Positions 7,499 to 16,505 of a DNA stretch of 64,000 nucleotides are shown here, piece after piece. The stretch spans positions 1-64,000 of the forward strand of contig CAZVLB010000014.1 of the NCBI GenBank assembly GCA_964627935.1. Direction: 5' to 3'. The translations under genes were made by a program, and so were the position numbers. Source of the DNA: JAABVY01 sp964627935. GTDB taxonomy: Bacteria; Zixibacteria; MSB-5A5; JAABVY01. Numbering within the stretch: position 1 is the stretch's first letter; each line of letters starts with the position of its first letter. The notes below the pieces were generated by a model. The model searched no databases. It saw only the letters and a program-made list of their open reading frames with translations, and was not told where the DNA came from.

Positions 7499-9904
7499 CT
7501 AAACTACAAACTTCCTGATTTCTCCATCCAGATTGGCATCCAGCTTTTTGTCCTCATGCCTGATAGAATTGATCCTGGGCAGATAAAGTTCACACGGTCC
7601 CGCCAGGCTGCCATCGACTATCAGCTTTTTGCCTTCCACACGGGCATGAATCAGGGCTTTCTGCTCAGAATACCAGAGCTTCTTACCGATGATTTCGATC
7701 TTGTTGGTATTGATCAGGGCAAAGCTCAGCACTTCATCTTCCTCGTCAAGGCGTACAAAGGCGGCCTGATCTTCATTGCCGAAATACCAGAAATCGGTGA
7801 ACTCCTCTCCATGAATCCGCCACCAGCCATCTTCAGTCTGGCTGAATCGCGGTTTCCAGTCATTTTTGCTATATGGGAAAATGCAGAATGGTATGCGGAT
7901 GTTTCCTTTTATTTCAGGTTCCAGCACCAGCGTGGTGATTTTCTCGAGCTGAGCGTAATCCGGAGAGTACCACCCCGAGGGGGGATTCTGCTGCCCGCTT
8001 TTTGAGACCAGGCTGTAATCCAGGTCGGTCAGGGGCTTCAGGATCACCTTCATATTCAAGTTCTCGAGTGTTATCGCGCTGGTCTTGGCGGATAATTTAT
8101 GTGATGATATCGGGGTATGGAAATGAAACTTGGCCATATCATCGGGGGCTTTTTCTATCCTGTCATACAGAATCACATATGAATCGGCCACTCTGAAAAC
8201 AGAACGTTCATGTTTGAATTCGGGCGCCGCCTTGCGAATATAATGCGCATCGACATAGTCAAAGCCTTTGCTCAAAAGTATTCGTCCCTGGCTGACATCC
8301 TCATGATTGGCCCAGGCAAATGTATCATCCGGGTCGGCACAGCCCTTATCATTAACCAGGGCAATATTGTGGCACCGCGCTGACCTGAAATAATCGCGCA
8401 TCTTTTTGTCCATGGTATAGCAATAAGTCCCCGGGTCGATAAACACGGGGTGATCGCCAACCACAAATTCTATATTCAAAGCATCTGCATGACTGTGCAC
8501 ACAATCCCGGAATCCGAATTTGCCGATATCAAACAGCAGATATTTATGCAGGTCCTCTGATCTGAGAATGGCATAGCCTGCCTGTTCATAGACTATCGAT
8601 TTATCTTTGCCAGGCTGCCCCGACTTTTCCTCATGAGCCTGGACTGCATCAAAACCAAACAGCCAGGCAGATTCAAATCGTGATTTCTGAGGATAATATG
8701 AGGGCCTTTCAAACAGCAATGCGGCATTGGAAAGCACTGCGCTGTAGTCGCGTACATCATCGAATTCCAGCCAGACCAGTTTGCCGCCATCGGAATCTCC
8801 GGTCTGCGGCCAGAGACCATCGGGCCGGCGCAAATTATCAAGATAGTCCACCATTTTCCGGGTCTTATCTATAAACTCCGGCTCGAGTTCAATATCATTC
8901 AGCCTGCAAAGCCGGATCGTATGCATATAAAAGTCTGCACTGTATTGATGATAATAGCTGGAAAGCTCGGCATGCACACCCTCATCGGTGAACTGATTAT
9001 TGAGTTCATCTTTTAATATCTGCAATCCGGTATCTCTGAATTCCCGGCCACGCTTATATTCCGGGAAAAACAGCCCGGCCACAAACAGGCCGAAAGCCTC
9101 GCCGGTCAGATGAGTGTTGGGCGAAAAATAGTATGACAGATGCGAGCCGATATGGTCGGCATGCTGATATACATTATAAGCGATCATCTCGGCCATACGA
9201 TTATCGAGAATCTCGATGTCGCGAAACAGCTCGATCATCCAAACCAGGGCATAGATACGAAATGCGCATTCCAGGCTGGAGCTCCAATTGATCCCGGTCT
9301 TGGGCTGATTTCTGCGCAGCCAGTCCTCCACCAGGCCAAAGGCCTTAAGCGCATAGCGGTCGATTCCCGTCAGCAGGTAAGCCATGCCCAGCGGATAAAT
9401 AAATTTCAGACGCGACAGCTCCCAGACTATCTTGGAATCGCCAACCCTGTCATAATCGAGATATGGAATATCATCATAAAAATCGGGACCGGATCTTTTG
9501 TCAGCCAATGGATCGTAAAACCAGTCCGGCGGATCGCCGAAATCGAGAAACTTATCGCCGAAGATGGGGTAATTGTCACGCAGGATTTCCTCGGCAATTT
9601 TTATTGTGCGCTCGGTTTCCTGCGGATACTGGACGGCAAATTTGCCGATATCAGTCATCTTGCGAGTATTGAAAAAGAATCTGGGATATTCACGTCCCTT
9701 GAGGGTATTGCTCAGGCCCTTTTCCAGAAGTTCAGGATCATGCAGAAGAGGCTTGAGCCGGGATCGTTCAAAATCCAATGCCCTGGCGGCGGCACGATGC
9801 CTTTCGCCTATCTTGCCGATCGCCTCTTTGCCGCGATGAAACAGCTCCGGGAAATCGGCCTGCAGGATTTTCGTTCCCAGTTTGACTATCTTACTCTTGC
9901 CCAT
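7499..9904 (-). CDS. Heparinase II/III family polysaccharide lyase-like protein
   Basis: The 801-residue protein has an alpha/alpha-toroid N-terminal domain (about 80-430, with the SSLECAFRIYALVWMIELFRD helix and the SYYFSPNTHLTGEAFGLF segment). A heparinase II/III beta-sheet domain follows (about 455-700, FRDCVHSHADALNIEFVVGD, DPGTYCY, RSARCHNIALVNDK). Such lyases cleave uronic-acid polymers by beta-elimination. Family members inside capsule and exopolysaccharide loci probably trim the polymer. No signal peptide is seen, so the site of action is unclear. The gene overlaps the preceding glycosyltransferase by 14 nt. Confidence 0.9.
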   Translation of the reverse strand: MGKSKIVKLGTKILQADFPELFHRGKEAIGKIGERHRAAARALDFERSRLKPLLHDPELLEKGLSNTLKGREYPRFFFNTRKMTDIGKFAVQYPQETERTIKIAEEILRDNYPIFGDKFLDFGDPPDWFYDPLADKRSGPDFYDDIPYLDYDRVGDSKIVWELSRLKFIYPLGMAYLLTGIDRYALKAFGLVEDWLRRNQPKTGINWSSSLECAFRIYALVWMIELFRDIEILDNRMAEMIAYNVYQHADHIGSHLSYYFSPNTHLTGEAFGLFVAGLFFPEYKRGREFRDTGLQILKDELNNQFTDEGVHAELSSYYHQYSADFYMHTIRLCRLNDIELEPEFIDKTRKMVDYLDNLRRPDGLWPQTGDSDGGKLVWLEFDDVRDYSAVLSNAALLFERPSYYPQKSRFESAWLFGFDAVQAHEEKSGQPGKDKSIVYEQAGYAILRSEDLHKYLLFDIGKFGFRDCVHSHADALNIEFVVGDHPVFIDPGTYCYTMDKKMRDYFRSARCHNIALVNDKGCADPDDTFAWANHEDVSQGRILLSKGFDYVDAHYIRKAAPEFKHERSVFRVADSYVILYDRIEKAPDDMAKFHFHTPISSHKLSAKTSAITLENLNMKVILKPLTDLDYSLVSKSGQQNPPSGWYSPDYAQLEKITTLVLEPEIKGNIRIPFCIFPYSKNDWKPRFSQTEDGWWRIHGEEFTDFWYFGNEDQAAFVRLDEEDEVLSFALINTNKIEIIGKKLWYSEQKALIHARVEGKKLIVDGSLAGPCELYLPRINSIRHEDKKLDANLDGEIRKFVV

Positions 9905-10982
9905 GATACAGCTCCGAATATACCCTGTGCCAGCCGCTTCTCACCTCCGGCCAGGTATACTTCACACATTCCTGTCTGGCTCTCTCAATCAATTTACCCC
10001 CCAGGCCATTATCCTCAATAAGAGACAGCATGGCCCGGGCCAGCGCCCGATGGTCATCCCTGTCAACAAGCAGGCCGGTCTCCCCGTGCTTGCAGATATA
10101 GGGGATCCCGCCGGCATCGGTCGATACAACCGCCAGGCCCGATGAATACGCCTCCAGAAAAGAGACGGGCATATTATCGATATCGGACGAATTCAGAAAA
10201 ATATCATGTTCTTTATACAGCTCAGCGATTTGCGACCGTTCCACACGTCCCGTAAAGGTCACATCCGGGATATTCTCACGCCTGACCATCTCCTTCACCG
10301 CCGATTCCTCGGCCCCCGCTCCCACCACCGTCAATTGGGCCCCGGGATATTTCTCCTTCACAATCTGATAAGCCCGGATCGAAGCCGGTATATTATATAG
10401 CTTTTCAAGATTGCGGGCTACTATAATACGGGGCCTGATTTTTGGACGGCTGTGATACTCGAATACTGAAAAATCAACCAGGTTATATACATATTCGGCC
10501 CTCAGCCCAAAATCCGCAAATTCATCCACGAGGTACTGCGACGGCACCACTATCTTATCCACCTGCCTGATAATTGGAATGGCAATTTTGCCGTGGCGTT
10601 CCAGATGATCGCGGCATTCGCCCGACCTGTAATTCAAAATGATCTTCTTGCCCAGATACCTGGCGATCAGGATAGCCGGGGTGGGCGAAATTAAAAATGA
10701 CATGTAAGATGCCGAAAAGATATGAATTATATCATAATTGGGTATATGCCACAACAGCTTAAAAACATAGAAAAACGACACAGCCAGCGTGCGCACATAT
10801 TTTATTCTGGTAAGATTATACAGCTTTCCCGGTGGCCTGGGATTATGGGGCACAAAACCGACCCGCACGCCCTCTTTTTTCAGATTTCTGTACAATAAAT
10901 CGGCCTGCACCGCCTGCCCGCCCATGATATCCAGCGATGGCGCGACAATCAGCACCTTATATTTAGGATTATTTTCGGTCAT
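9891..10982 (-). CDS. Family 4 glycosyltransferase
   Basis: The 363-residue GT-B protein begins YKVLIVAPSLDIMGGQAVQA (acceptor-side glycine loop). It has PRIIVARNLEKLYNIPASIR and VVGAGAEESAVKEMVR in the donor domain, and NSSDIDNMPVSFLEAYSSGL as the EX7E-like nucleotide-sugar motif near residue 275. It would act at the cytoplasmic face of the inner membrane in building the cluster's repeat unit. ATG 10982 has no clear ribosome-binding site, and a 112-nt gap separates it from the ligase gene upstream. Donor and acceptor cannot be deduced. Confidence 0.88.
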   Translation of the reverse strand: MTENNPKYKVLIVAPSLDIMGGQAVQADLLYRNLKKEGVRVGFVPHNPRPPGKLYNLTRIKYVRTLAVSFFYVFKLLWHIPNYDIIHIFSASYMSFLISPTPAILIARYLGKKIILNYRSGECRDHLERHGKIAIPIIRQVDKIVVPSQYLVDEFADFGLRAEYVYNLVDFSVFEYHSRPKIRPRIIVARNLEKLYNIPASIRAYQIVKEKYPGAQLTVVGAGAEESAVKEMVRRENIPDVTFTGRVERSQIAELYKEHDIFLNSSDIDNMPVSFLEAYSSGLAVVSTDAGGIPYICKHGETGLLVDRDDHRALARAMLSLIEDNGLGGKLIERARQECVKYTWPEVRSGWHRVYSELYHGQE

Positions 10983-11094
10983 AAAAAAATCTACACAAAC
11001 ATTTTTCCCGCATGGAAATTGTGCATAACATCCTGAAATACAAGATAAAACTTTTCCAGTTTAGCTTCCATTAGAATTTATCCAAATTTGATGG

Positions 11095-12450
11095 TTATAC
11101 CTTTAGCGACGATTTGACATTACTGCGGATATTTCTGTATCTACCCCCGGAATCTTTTTGAAGCGCATTGGTCTGCACAAAATCCACCTTAACTTCCTGC
11201 TCGAACAATCGCGCAAAACTGCTTGTAATATAGCGCCTTATATTTTCACTCAAGGTCCTTTCCGAGACATAATTAATCACAAATTCCGCAAGATCATTTT
11301 GCACAATCTGAACCGGGCTGTTCAGTTCCGATTCGCGCAATACGCTCAAAAGCAGGTTGCCATTGAGCATCTCCCCATCCGGCTTGATAATAGCGTCATC
11401 AATCCGCCCGATAACGCGTCCGATTTTAGGAAGACTGCCGCCACATTTGCAACGGGTATAATCCAGCCTGACAAAATCGCCAATTTTGTATCGAATCAAC
11501 GGCATGGCGTAGTTCCATAAATCGGTTACCAGCAGGCTGCCCGGACGAAGGCCGCTTGAATTTCCCTGACGATCTGCGGTTTCCAGAATTATACCGGGCG
11601 CAAAATAATGCATGCCGCTGTGTATGCGGCATTCCGAGGCCACCCAGCCGATCTCCGCCGCGCCATAGCGATCATATACCCAGGCCTTGAAACACTTCCT
11701 GAAATAATCCCGCTGATACTCATAAAACGGCTCTGATGAACAGACTATCTTCTTTAATTTTATGTACTTACCGGCCCTTTCCAGCCTGCCTGCAAAAGTG
11801 TATAGAGAATTGGGATAAGCGAACACAAAATCAGGATTCAGCTTTTTGATAAAGGATACCGCTGATGCCAGTTCCTTCTCATCCTGAATCGCATCGATAT
11901 CCAGATACCATTTGCGCGAACCGAACAACCTTGCCGGTCCCGAGCCATAAGCCTGGTCATCAGGAGCATACAGGCATAAAATACGGTCACCCGGACGATA
12001 GCCGCAACGCATATTCAGAAGGAGTTCCATGGCATTTTTCATATCCCGGCAACTGCGATCCATGTAAAGGTTCAAGGCATCGCCGGAGGTTCCGGCAGTA
12101 TGGATAGCCACACGCCGTCTCATCGGATAATTTTCAGCAAGTATCTGATCAAGATTATCACGCAATTCATCTCGAGTCAGAATCGGAAATTCCTTGAGCT
12201 TCTCGAAAGTTTCAAAATCCATCGGGGTGGCCCCCAGCTCGAAAAAGATTCTCTTGTAGTAGGGGCAATTTCTATAGGCGTGCATAAGTATATTTTCAAG
12301 GCCTTTTTGCTGATGCTCCGCCAGGTCGTAGGAATTCAGTTTGGACAGCTTGCGAAAATCATCGATAAAGCCGAACTGCCCCCCCAGGCCATGCTTCTTT
12401 AAATACAGCCTGTGTGTTGTATTACCTATGATTCTATTAATGATACTCAT
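11095..12450 (-). CDS. PaaK/CapK-like AMP-forming ligase
   Basis: The 451-residue protein belongs to the phenylacetate-CoA ligase branch of adenylate-forming enzymes. The ATP-binding loop HTAGTSGDALNLYMD lies near residue 112, YDRYGAAEIGWVASEC near 255, and RYKIGDFVRLD near 320. A zinc-ribbon-like CKCGGSLPKIGRVIGRIDD segment follows. Genes of this type, called CapK, are frequent in capsule and exopolysaccharide loci, where the substrate is usually unknown. Activation of an acid that decorates the polymer is a reasonable inference. It has its own 155-nt upstream gap. Confidence 0.85.
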   Translation of the reverse strand: MSIINRIIGNTTHRLYLKKHGLGGQFGFIDDFRKLSKLNSYDLAEHQQKGLENILMHAYRNCPYYKRIFFELGATPMDFETFEKLKEFPILTRDELRDNLDQILAENYPMRRRVAIHTAGTSGDALNLYMDRSCRDMKNAMELLLNMRCGYRPGDRILCLYAPDDQAYGSGPARLFGSRKWYLDIDAIQDEKELASAVSFIKKLNPDFVFAYPNSLYTFAGRLERAGKYIKLKKIVCSSEPFYEYQRDYFRKCFKAWVYDRYGAAEIGWVASECRIHSGMHYFAPGIILETADRQGNSSGLRPGSLLVTDLWNYAMPLIRYKIGDFVRLDYTRCKCGGSLPKIGRVIGRIDDAIIKPDGEMLNGNLLLSVLRESELNSPVQIVQNDLAEFVINYVSERTLSENIRRYITSSFARLFEQEVKVDFVQTNALQKDSGGRYRNIRSNVKSSLKV

Positions 12451-12605
12451 GCCCGAATCCTGAGCGTGTCATGGATCTTCCGTGCGCCGATTATGACTGA
12501 TAAATTGCTCTGATTTAACGAATTCAACCCTATAATTTAAATCGACATTTTTCATTTGTGACTGAATGAAATCGCAGGATAATCGATTGTTTTTTGATAT
12601 GGAAT

Positions 12606-13805
12606 TTAGCGGGCCTGGCCGGTCACAACCTGGTCATACAGATTCACATAGAGCGCCTGGTACATCTTCACCATTAAGATTGAATTGAATTTGGACCAGA
12701 CATGCTGCGTGGCACGCTTGCCCATTTGGGCCCGCAGCTCTTTATCATCAAGCAGTTTATTCACTTTTTCGGCGATGGCCCTATAATCACCGGCTGGAAG
12801 GATATATCCGGATTTGCCATCCAAAACCACTTCACTATTACCGCCTACATCGGTGGCAACAGCCGGAATCGATAAAGCGCCATATTCTATCAGTGTATTG
12901 GAAAGCCCCTCGGCGGTTGATGTCAACAGGCCGACATCGAAGTTTTTGACATAAGCCAATGGCTTATGGATCGAGCCCATGAACTTAACTGCTGACTCAA
13001 GCCCCAGCTCCGTTACAAGGCCCTTCAATTTCGCGGTGATTGCTTCATCGCCGGAGCCGATGATAACGAAACGGACATCCGGATCATCTTTATTCACCTC
13101 ATGTGCCGCTTTAATGAATGTCTGTATGTCTTTAACAGGTCGATGATTAGCTGTTATGCCGACTATCTTATTTTCCGGCTCGACATTCATCTCCCTGCGC
13201 GCTTCCTCTATCTCCTTTGTGCCGATCCTGAAGCTGTCCTCATCCAGGCCGTTATATATCACCGAGAATTTATCCTTGTCGATTCCCTCCCTGCGACTTA
13301 TTTCTGCGGCCACCAGCTCAGAATTGGCCACAAAGCGAGAGACTTTTTTATTGGCAAATTTCGTGGCCATAAGGACTTTGCCGCTATAACTAAAGCCGGT
13401 ATTGCGCCGCGTGGAGATAATTATTCGGCAGCCCGCCTGATATGCGGCAATTACTCCGATGATATTTGAGTCGGGGAAAAATGTCTGCACCACATGAAAA
13501 TTGTTCTGATGAATAAAATCACGTAACTGGTTAAATTTCAATAGCCCGGATATCGAAAAGACGGAGCCCATATTCAGCGAGCTCTTATCACAGGGATAAT
13601 GCTCATCGCTCTCGAGCCACTCTGAGGGCCTCAGGGCCAGCAGGTAAGGGTAAAAACGCTCACGATCCAGCTTGCGGATCAAAAGCGACAATTGGCTCTC
13701 GGTACCGGCGTTAACGCTTGTGATTTCGTCAATTATAAAAAGTACTTTGATCTGGCTCATCAGGTTTTCGACCCGGCTCGATATTTCATCCTGTTCAATA
13801 ATCAA
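12606..13805 (-). CDS. Family 4 glycosyltransferase
   Basis: The protein is a GT-B retaining glycosyltransferase. The open frame begins at ATG 13805, but the family's usual first strand (KVLFIIDEITSVNAGTESQL) begins just after a second ATG at 13760, giving 384 residues. The start is undecided because neither has a strong ribosome-binding site. Donor-domain landmarks are VGITANHRPVKDIQTFIKAA, VIIGSGDEAI, FMGSIHKP, and STAEGLSNTLIEYGALSIPAVATD (EX7E motif). It lies between the isomerase and ligase genes of the polysaccharide cluster. Confidence 0.87.
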   Translation of the reverse strand: MIIEQDEISSRVENLMSQIKVLFIIDEITSVNAGTESQLSLLIRKLDRERFYPYLLALRPSEWLESDEHYPCDKSSLNMGSVFSISGLLKFNQLRDFIHQNNFHVVQTFFPDSNIIGVIAAYQAGCRIIISTRRNTGFSYSGKVLMATKFANKKVSRFVANSELVAAEISRREGIDKDKFSVIYNGLDEDSFRIGTKEIEEARREMNVEPENKIVGITANHRPVKDIQTFIKAAHEVNKDDPDVRFVIIGSGDEAITAKLKGLVTELGLESAVKFMGSIHKPLAYVKNFDVGLLTSTAEGLSNTLIEYGALSIPAVATDVGGNSEVVLDGKSGYILPAGDYRAIAEKVNKLLDDKELRAQMGKRATQHVWSKFNSILMVKMYQALYVNLYDQVVTGQAR

Positions 13806-13892
13806 TTTAAACTAAACCTGTTTTGATGCAAATGTTCCTGGTTCTCGCTGAAGAAAAATGTAGTTTAGTTCATCGGCTTACCGGATTAAAAA

Positions 13893-14696
13893 TCAATGCT
13901 TTATCATCTCAATAAAACGCATACCCTGCCTGTAAGCGGCATTCAAAAATCCATCCGGCTCCTGGTACACAGTATGAACCATCTCGCATTCCAGGGTAAT
14001 ATTCGGGATACTGCTGAGCTTGTTTAACTGGCTGGCCAACCCGGGAAGATCGGTTTTGCCCTCAAATGGTATCAGGTGCAGATCTTTCTGTTTATCGTTA
14101 TCATGCAAATGAATTACCGCCAGCCTGCTGGCATATTTCTCCAGAAGTTCCGGCCGGTCATGGTACAGCGCTTCGTGGCCATTATCATAGCACATCTTAA
14201 GATATTCGGATTCAACAAGATCCATGGCATACTTAAACAAAACTTCTGAATCGGCATCGATATTTTCCAGTGCAATTATAATCCCCTTCTCCTCAGCCTT
14301 TTTGACCACTTTTGGAAGGGAGAGCTTGATTCTTTTGATCCGTTCAGCGACATTGCGGGGCCTGAAAGTATTCAAATGCAAAATAAGGTATTTAGCACCC
14401 AGATCGACCGCGGCATCAATTGCCCGTCCGGCTTCGATAACTGCGCCCTGCAAAAGAATATCTTCCGGCTGGGTCAGATCGCAGGTTGGATCGAATGGCG
14501 CATGCACCGAATCTATGCGCAGGCCATAATTCTGGGCGGCGATTTTTATCTTTTGACGGCCCTCAGGTTTATTGTATCCGGAATGGCGCGTGTTGCCGCC
14601 TATCGAGATAAAATCGAATCCGGCCTTGGCGATTGACCTGAGATTTTCCTCGATCGGTATGCTATAGCTGAAGCTTGTCGATATTCCCAGTTCCAT
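13893..14696 (-). CDS. Sugar phosphate isomerase/epimerase-like TIM barrel
   Basis: The 267-residue protein matches the xylose isomerase-like / AP endonuclease family 2 TIM barrel. Residues FDFISIGG, SVHAPFD, YLILHLNTF, IIIALENIDADSEV, KMCYDNGHEAL and VIHLHDND follow each other at the expected barrel strands and supply metal ligands (the E of ALEN, the D and H of DNGH, the H of HLHD). Such proteins interconvert sugars or inositols; the substrate here is unknown. It is the first gene of the leftward polysaccharide cluster. A possible promoter, TTGACA at 14731-14726 with TAGTTTTT at 14711-14704, lies close to ATG 14696. Confidence 0.85.
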   Translation of the reverse strand: MELGISTSFSYSIPIEENLRSIAKAGFDFISIGGNTRHSGYNKPEGRQKIKIAAQNYGLRIDSVHAPFDPTCDLTQPEDILLQGAVIEAGRAIDAAVDLGAKYLILHLNTFRPRNVAERIKRIKLSLPKVVKKAEEKGIIIALENIDADSEVLFKYAMDLVESEYLKMCYDNGHEALYHDRPELLEKYASRLAVIHLHDNDKQKDLHLIPFEGKTDLPGLASQLNKLSSIPNITLECEMVHTVYQEPDGFLNAAYRQGMRFIEMIKH

Positions 14697-14977
14697 GGTC
14701 TTTAAAAACTACTATTAAGCCCGCCTGTCAAGAAAATTAATAGTGCTCATAATGTTCTCATGCGGAATTTATCCGGCAATTATTGGTTTTTTTTGATCTA
14801 CTATTGGATTTGCTCCATATTTTTGGCAAACGGCATATTCATGTACTTCTTCACCAATTTAATATATAACTCTATCCTGTAACAAGTTAACACTAAAATA
14901 GAGCGGGTGGTACGCCATTTGCGCTATGATCCGGCAGAAATAGCACATAAACATCACTTTCCAAAAGAGGAGGTATA

Positions 14978-15658
14978 GTGGGTAACCGAAACAACATTTT
15001 GACAGTGATATCGATAGCGCTTGTATTTGTTGCTATGACGATATTCTGGGGCTGTTCGGAGAGCAATCCGATCAGCAATGCGGATACCAACATGTATCTG
15101 GGTAACGGAGGTGACAAAGATCAGAATGACAATCATAATGATGATCTTGGTGATCTTCCGGTCGTCCCCAACGTTGACGGAGGCAAATATGGTGATGAGA
15201 CCCTGCCGGAGCGTCTCAGCTTCAGCCTGGCGTCCTCAGTAACCTATAAGTCTGTCAGCAAAGAGATCGGTGTCAATGGTGACGTGATCGGAACCACAGT
15301 CGACGGTTATTTCCATCAGCTGGCGGTTCTTCCGCACGCCGTTATCGAGGACACTGAACTTGAATTTACCCTGCGCAAGGGTGAGAACAACAAGGGTGAG
15401 ACTCTTTACAATTATCGCTTTGGACCTGATGAAGTCAAGCTTCAGAACTGGCCGGTCCTGGAATTCCAGGATGCTCCTGATATGGGCTATAATCCCTCAC
15501 CGGTTTATATCCTGTATTATAAGGCTTCCGGTATCTGGAAAGAGTATGGCCGTTGCTACGGCAACACCACTGGGCTCTACAGGTTCTATATCCCCCATTT
15601 CTCGGAATATGCGATCTTGAAGCAGAATGGTCAGGTGGCCGACGGATTTGAACTTTAA
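14978..15658 (+). CDS. Putative lipoprotein of unknown function
   Basis: GTG 14978 sits 5 nt after AGAGGAGGT, an unusually strong ribosome-binding site, and no ATG fits as well. The 226-residue product has a hydrophobic N-terminus ending in FWGC, so Cys26 is a probable lipidation site, though Trp at -2 is atypical. A low-complexity Asp/Asn-rich linker follows (residues 40-60), then a beta-rich domain ending GLYRFYIPHFSEYAIL. That ending resembles the last strands of ZU5-like or similar sandwich domains. No function is assigned. It is a single-gene unit with its own terminator and lies in a 281-nt divergent gap with the polysaccharide cluster. Confidence 0.8.
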   Translation: MGNRNNILTVISIALVFVAMTIFWGCSESNPISNADTNMYLGNGGDKDQNDNHNDDLGDLPVVPNVDGGKYGDETLPERLSFSLASSVTYKSVSKEIGVNGDVIGTTVDGYFHQLAVLPHAVIEDTELEFTLRKGENNKGETLYNYRFGPDEVKLQNWPVLEFQDAPDMGYNPSPVYILYYKASGIWKEYGRCYGNTTGLYRFYIPHFSEYAILKQNGQVADGFEL

Positions 15659-15676
15659 AATATAGGCACACCTCCC

Positions 15677-15695
15677 CTCAGGCGTTATGCCTGAG
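15677..15695 (+). other. Hairpin before the terminator
   Basis: A perfect stem-loop CTCAGGC-GTTAT-GCCTGAG follows the lipoprotein stop codon by about 18 nt and precedes the true terminator. It has no T tract. It may protect the transcript's 3' end or act as part of a tandem terminator. Confidence 0.5.
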
Positions 15696-15710
15696 TTGCT
15701 TGCCCACTAG

Positions 15711-15743
15711 CCGGTGAGAGCTTTCTCTCACCGGTGTTTTTTT
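15711..15743 (+). terminator. Intrinsic terminator of the lipoprotein gene
   Basis: A perfect 10-bp stem CCGGTGAGAG-CTTT-CTCTCACCGG (15711-15734) is followed by TG and seven T residues. It ends the plus-strand lipoprotein transcript just before the 3' end of the convergent MgtC-like gene. Confidence 0.92.
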
Positions 15744-16440
15744 ATTCTATACGGGCTTCCAGTACGCCCGGAATGCTGCCCAGCTTATGTATCAGGCTGG
15801 CGCCGATATCGACTCCCCGGCTGCGTATATAATAGCCCACAGTAAGCTCGCCGGTGCGGTTATTGCGGCCATAATCCGTACTCAGCACAAAGGCATCCAG
15901 CCTTTCGATCTCCGACCTGCATTCATCCATGAATTTCTGCGAATTCTCTATCCGCCCCGAAATCTTTATCTGATGATATGTATGCCTGTAAATTGAGCCG
16001 CTGACTCTGGCCAGGAATACTACCAGCACAACCTCCATCACTGTGGCAATGACTGCCACCAGGTAGAAACCCATGCCCAGCAGAATTCCTATACAGGCAG
16101 AGAACCAGATGGTGGCCGCAGTCGTAACGCCGCGCACGAATTCCTGCGTCTTGATGACCACCCCTGCCCCCAAAAAACCTATCCCGGTTATGATTCCGGC
16201 TGCCAGACGGGCCGGGTCGATCACATAGCGCCCGTCAAAGCCGGTGTCGCTGATTATGGCCGGAAGGGTTCGCGAACCGATAATCAGAAGCGTCGCCCCC
16301 AGTGCCACCAGGATATGTGTCCTGACTCCGGCGGGCCGTCCATGAAGCTCACGTTCCAGCCCGATCAAAAATCCAAGCGCCACTGCCAGAAACAGCTTTA
16401 TTCCATCATCCAGCCTGAAAATTAAACCGGCATCATCCAT
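15742..16440 (-). CDS. MgtC/SapB family membrane protein
   Basis: The 232-residue protein has the MgtC signature LGFLIGLERELHGRPAGVRTHI in the second membrane segment. About four or five helices and a glycine-rich GIGFLGAGVVIK segment follow. A soluble C-terminal domain (about 150-232) has an ACT-like pattern. MgtC proteins are inner-membrane factors linked to Mg2+ limitation and ATP-synthase control; the general role of non-pathogen members is unclear. ATG 16440 is chosen over an upstream ATG at 16488 because AAAGGAG lies 6 nt before it and MgtC proteins start directly with the first helix. Confidence 0.87.
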   Translation of the reverse strand: MDDAGLIFRLDDGIKLFLAVALGFLIGLERELHGRPAGVRTHILVALGATLLIIGSRTLPAIISDTGFDGRYVIDPARLAAGIITGIGFLGAGVVIKTQEFVRGVTTAATIWFSACIGILLGMGFYLVAVIATVMEVVLVVFLARVSGSIYRHTYHQIKISGRIENSQKFMDECRSEIERLDAFVLSTDYGRNNRTGELTVGYYIRSRGVDIGASLIHKLGSIPGVLEARIE

Positions 16441-16505
16441 AAATACTCCTTTACCTGAAAGGAATACGAATGATGCCGGCCAAGTCAATTAAAACAATTT
16501 CAATC

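Noticed and set aside
9140..10021. Plus-strand ORF of 293 codons
   Set aside because: It lies antisense to the heparinase II/III and glycosyltransferase genes, which have clear family motifs. It has no ribosome-binding site and no recognisable domain.
14893..15136. Minus-strand ORFs over the start of the lipoprotein gene
   Set aside because: They run antisense to a gene with a very strong ribosome-binding site, signal peptide and terminator.
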